Source: Colimorpha_A sp900556615
Lineage (GTDB): Bacteria; Bacillota; Clostridia; Oscillospirales; CAG-272
Length of the DNA: 7,867 nucleotides
Reading direction: 5' to 3'
Assembly (NCBI GenBank): GCA_963598415.1
Contig: CAVBUH010000109.1
Coordinates: 1 to 7,867, forward strand
The notes beneath the pieces are model-generated. The model had not been told where the DNA came from and made no database searches. It worked only from the letters and a program-made list of their open reading frames with translations. Position 1 is the stretch's first letter; each line of letters begins with the position of its first letter. Of this stretch, positions 6,487-7,867 are shown piece after piece. A program made the position numbers and the translations under genes.

Positions 6487-6531
6487 CTCCTAAGCGACAG
6501 GCCGTGGGTTCGAATCCCGCCGGGATCACCA
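6487..6531 (+). other. attR-type scar: 3' half of tRNA-Arg(CCU) with CCA
   Basis: From 6487 the sequence follows tRNA anatomy: anticodon loop CTCCTAA (6487-6493, anticodon CCT), anticodon-stem 3' strand GCGAC, variable loop AGGCC, T-arm GTGGG-TTCGAAT-CCCGC with full pairing (one G-U), acceptor 3' strand CGGGATC, discriminator A and CCA (6529-6531). The 5' half is missing: the bases before 6487 do not pair with GCGAC, and no GATCCCG acceptor 5' strand or D-arm precedes it. A tRNA cut exactly at the anticodon loop is the usual crossover product of tyrosine integrases. E. coli argW, also tRNA-Arg(CCU), is a known integration site. The orientation puts the mobile DNA to the left and chromosome to the right. 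Confidence 0.8.
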
Positions 6532-6539
6532 TTTTGAAG

Positions 6540-6594
6540 ATACCAGATTCGACAAATTTGCCTCAAATCGGCAGGTTTCCGGGTCTGGTATTTT
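6540..6594 (+). terminator. Strong intrinsic terminator downstream of the tRNA remnant
   Basis: The arms ATACCAGATTCG (6540-6551) and CGGGTCTGGTAT (6580-6591) pair over 12 positions with two G-U pairs. Inside them AAATTTGCC (6554-6562) pairs with GGCAGGTTT (6570-6578) around the loop TCAAATC. Only an AC/C internal loop interrupts the stem. The T-run is short (TTTT at 6591-6594). It lies 8 bases after the CCA, so it is best read as the native terminator of the chromosomal tRNA gene, which supports placing the junction at 6487-6531. Confidence 0.75.
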
Positions 6595-7013
6595 CGTATC
6601 CCGAAACGGCCCAGTTCATGCTAACACACAGCCCCCGGTGTTTGCAAATTGCAAACATTTATGGCCGATTTCTAACACGGTCTCTTCGGCAGGCTGGTTT
6701 TTCCTGCAAGCACAGGCGGAATGTCTTGCTAATTTTCGCGGATGGTCTGGGTCGGATTTCGGAAAATTCAGACGTGAACTTGATTTCCGGAATCGTTTTT
6801 GGCCAGATTGTGGTGGGCGGGAGTAGGGAAAAAGAGAACATTTCCCGCTGTTTCTGCCAACATTCTGGACAGGGACGTTAGCTGGATTTCCCGGAAATGT
6901 TGGATTTGCAAACGCTGTCCGCCTAGCGTTAGCTGCTTTACCATATTGGTAGAAAGCATCTGCGAATCCATTGGTACGGCGTGCTTTTACCAGTCTTTAT
7001 GCGGATAGCATCC
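6595..7013. other. Non-coding flank with several palindromes
   Basis: About 420 bases between the tRNA terminator and the next gene hold no credible CDS. Visible structure: the palindrome at 6639-6657; near-palindromes at 6754-6766, 6781-6794 and 6886-6898 sharing the pattern ATTTC...GGAA; a repeated 9-mer CGTTAGCTG at 6876-6884 and 6927-6935; and GCTTT-ACCA/TGGT-AAAGC around 6934-6957. None has a T-run convincing enough to call a terminator for the minus-strand genes to the right. Confidence 0.5.
6639..6657. repeat. 19-base palindrome, operator-like
   Basis: TGTTTGCAA-A-TTGCAAACA is a perfect 9-bp inverted repeat around one central base, the size of a site for a dimeric helix-turn-helix regulator. 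A related TTTGCAAAC occurs at 6905-6913. No adjacent gene start or promoter is evident, so its target is unknown. Confidence 0.5.
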
Positions 7014-7271
7014 TCATTCATCATTGTGGCAGTAGCCAAAATACCAGCATTCATATGGATCACAACATTGATCACTAGGCGCAATCACCACTTCATCCGG
7101 CTGCTTCTGCATCCGGTTCAGATCCCAGATGTGATCGTTGATCCATTTTTCATAGCCCTTGGCCTCGCGGGTTACGTCCACAGGTACGAAAAGATTCTCC
7201 TCGTCCGGGCCGTGGGTACTAAGGTTTCCCAGGTCAATTGCCCTGCTCATCGCACTCACTTCAGAATCCAT
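7014..7271 (-). CDS. Small cysteine-rich protein of unknown function
   Basis: An 85-residue acidic protein starts at ATG 7271, where GGAGG (7281-7277) is spaced 5 bases away; TTG 7283 is in frame but has that SD inside it. I do not recognise the family. The N-terminal two-thirds is polar and probably helical in part (EKWINDHIWDLNRM, about 41-54). The C-terminus is unusual: CCDPYECWYFGYCH (69-82) has four cysteines, a histidine and many aromatics, suggesting a metal-binding knuckle or a disulfide-stabilised tail. There is no signal peptide or membrane segment. It follows the membrane-protein gene after 20 bases and is probably in the same operon. Codons and SD support a real gene; function is open. 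Confidence 0.6.
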   Translation of the reverse strand: MDSEVSAMSRAIDLGNLSTHGPDEENLFVPVDVTREAKGYEKWINDHIWDLNRMQKQPDEVVIAPSDQCCDPYECWYFGYCHNDE

Positions 7272-7291
7272 GCGTTCCTCCAATCATTTCG

Positions 7292-7867
7292 TCATTTCTT
7301 TTTCCCATTATCCTTGAACAATTCGCTCAAGAAGTAAGCAGCTAACAACGTCTTGCTAGGTTGCCACTGACGGGGCTGGTTTCTTGCAGGCGGTGCATTA
7401 ATTCCTCGAATGATAAGAGGCACCGTTACGGCAAATATGGCTACCATGAAGAATATCGGCCAGAAAATACCACTGAATGTAATCGGCGTATCCACGACTC
7501 TGAAACTCGCCACAGACCATTGGCCTTTTCCAGAGACATGGACTTCCAGACGACAATCCTTATGATTGAGAATCAAGCCCCTTTTGCTGATACCCATAGC
7601 TTGGTATGCAGTCATGTTTACGTATTTCCCAGAGGGGCGATATTTTCCGCTGCTATCTTTTATGAGCCATTGCCATTGTGTACTTGACATCAAGGTTTCT
7701 TTCATATGCATCGGATAGGGATCGCCAGTCTTGCCCTCTACATATACTGTGCATGGTTCGTCTATGGCCAGTAGCTGCTCATAGGTGATGATTTCATCCT
7801 TTGCATGGGCAATTGAGTATTCCGCGCGAGATTGCGCAGCACGACCGCTCAAATTGAGCATCCATTC
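7292..7867 (-). CDS. Single-pass membrane protein of unknown function, 5' end at or beyond the window edge
   Basis: The frame is open from the right edge to TGA 7294-7292. An ATG at 7861 would give 189 residues, but the frame continues to the edge and only six bases precede that ATG, so the true start cannot be judged. Residues 1-127 (from that ATG) form a soluble region rich in strands (CTVYVEGKTGDPYP 37-50, QWQWLIKD 62-69, LEVHVSGKGQWSVASFRVV 105-123). One strong membrane segment follows, GIFWPIFFMVAIFAVTVPLII about 131-151, and then a basic tail ending in KDNGKKK. By the positive-inside rule the short basic tail is likely cytoplasmic and the larger N-terminal part outside or luminal (inference). 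I do not recognise the family. It is the first visible gene of a two-gene unit with the cysteine-rich protein. Confidence 0.65.
   Translation of the reverse strand, partial: EWMLNLSGRAAQSRAEYSIAHAKDEIITYEQLLAIDEPCTVYVEGKTGDPYPMHMKETLMSSTQWQWLIKDSSGKYRPSGKYVNMTAYQAMGISKRGLILNHKDCRLEVHVSGKGQWSVASFRVVDTPITFSGIFWPIFFMVAIFAVTVPLIIRGINAPPARNQPRQWQPSKTLLAAYFLSELFKDNGKKK

Noticed and set aside
6481..6531. Complete tRNA gene
   Set aside because: Bases before 6487 cannot pair with the anticodon stem 3' strand GCGAC, and neither a D-arm nor an acceptor 5' strand GATCCCG is present upstream.
6351..6566. 71-codon minus-strand ORF containing GDPGGIRTHGLSLRR
   Set aside because: This is the known artefact of reading a tRNA 3' half antisense; the GGIRTH segment is the reverse complement of the T-arm and acceptor at 6501-6530.
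6306..6881. 191-codon plus-strand ORF
   Set aside because: It starts at TTG without an SD and runs through the arm-like repeats, the tRNA scar and the terminator; the product has no domain-like pattern.
6981..7337. 118-codon plus-strand ORF
   Set aside because: It lies antisense to the cysteine-rich gene, which has a better SD and start; this is a shadow frame.
1..7867. CRISPR array, retron, toxin-antitoxin pair or integrase
   Set aside because: I found no regularly spaced repeats, reverse transcriptase motif, recognisable toxin-antitoxin family or tyrosine/serine recombinase signature in any frame.

Overview
The window reads as accessory DNA from a low-to-moderate GC Gram-positive bacterium, most likely a Clostridia-type Firmicute. 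The reasons are AGGAGG-like ribosome binding sites, extended -10 TATAAT boxes, some TTG starts, and a tRNA with an encoded CCA. The organism call is an inference. It looks like the right-hand end of a tRNA-integrated mobile element or genomic island carrying two divergently organised, defence-like operons, followed by flanking chromosome.

Layout. (1) 1-151 is the 3' end of an unrecognised gene, about 54% GC and clearly richer than what follows; it is probably mobile-element backbone. Next is a 39-codon ORF (184-303) with a strong ribosome binding site that runs into the cargo and may be a gene cut by cargo insertion. (2) 245-4112, plus strand: an OLD-family ATPase/TOPRIM nuclease and a UvrD-like superfamily 1 helicase, 13 bases apart. 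This is the architecture of the Gabija anti-phage system (GajA-GajB). (3) 4140-5778, minus strand and convergent with gajB: an ABC-type (AAA_15/AAA_21-like) ATPase, a 166-residue protein with a PD-(D/E)XK-like E...ExK signature, and a 41-codon ORF that starts in an ATGA overlap with its neighbour. This compact operon is the best candidate for an undescribed defence or conflict system. (4) 5779-6486 has no convincing gene. It holds the leader and two minus-strand promoters, an operator-like inverted repeat, and several copies of TCTAACA that look like integrase arm sites. (5) 6487-6531 is the 3' half of a tRNA-Arg(CCU), from the anticodon loop through CCA, with no matching 5' half. It is followed by a strong terminator at 6540-6594. 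This is the expected attR scar of a tyrosine integrase; the intact tRNA should lie outside the window to the left. (6) 6595-7013 is non-coding with several palindromes. 7014-7867, minus strand, holds a small cysteine-rich protein and a single-pass membrane protein, neither recognised, presumably chromosomal.

How the parts fit. Each cargo operon pairs an ATP-driven sensor or motor with a nuclease or nuclease-like partner. They converge with only 27 bases between stop codons and sit just inside an attachment site, which is the usual position for swappable defence cargo. No integrase, relaxase, CRISPR array or reverse transcriptase is visible here.
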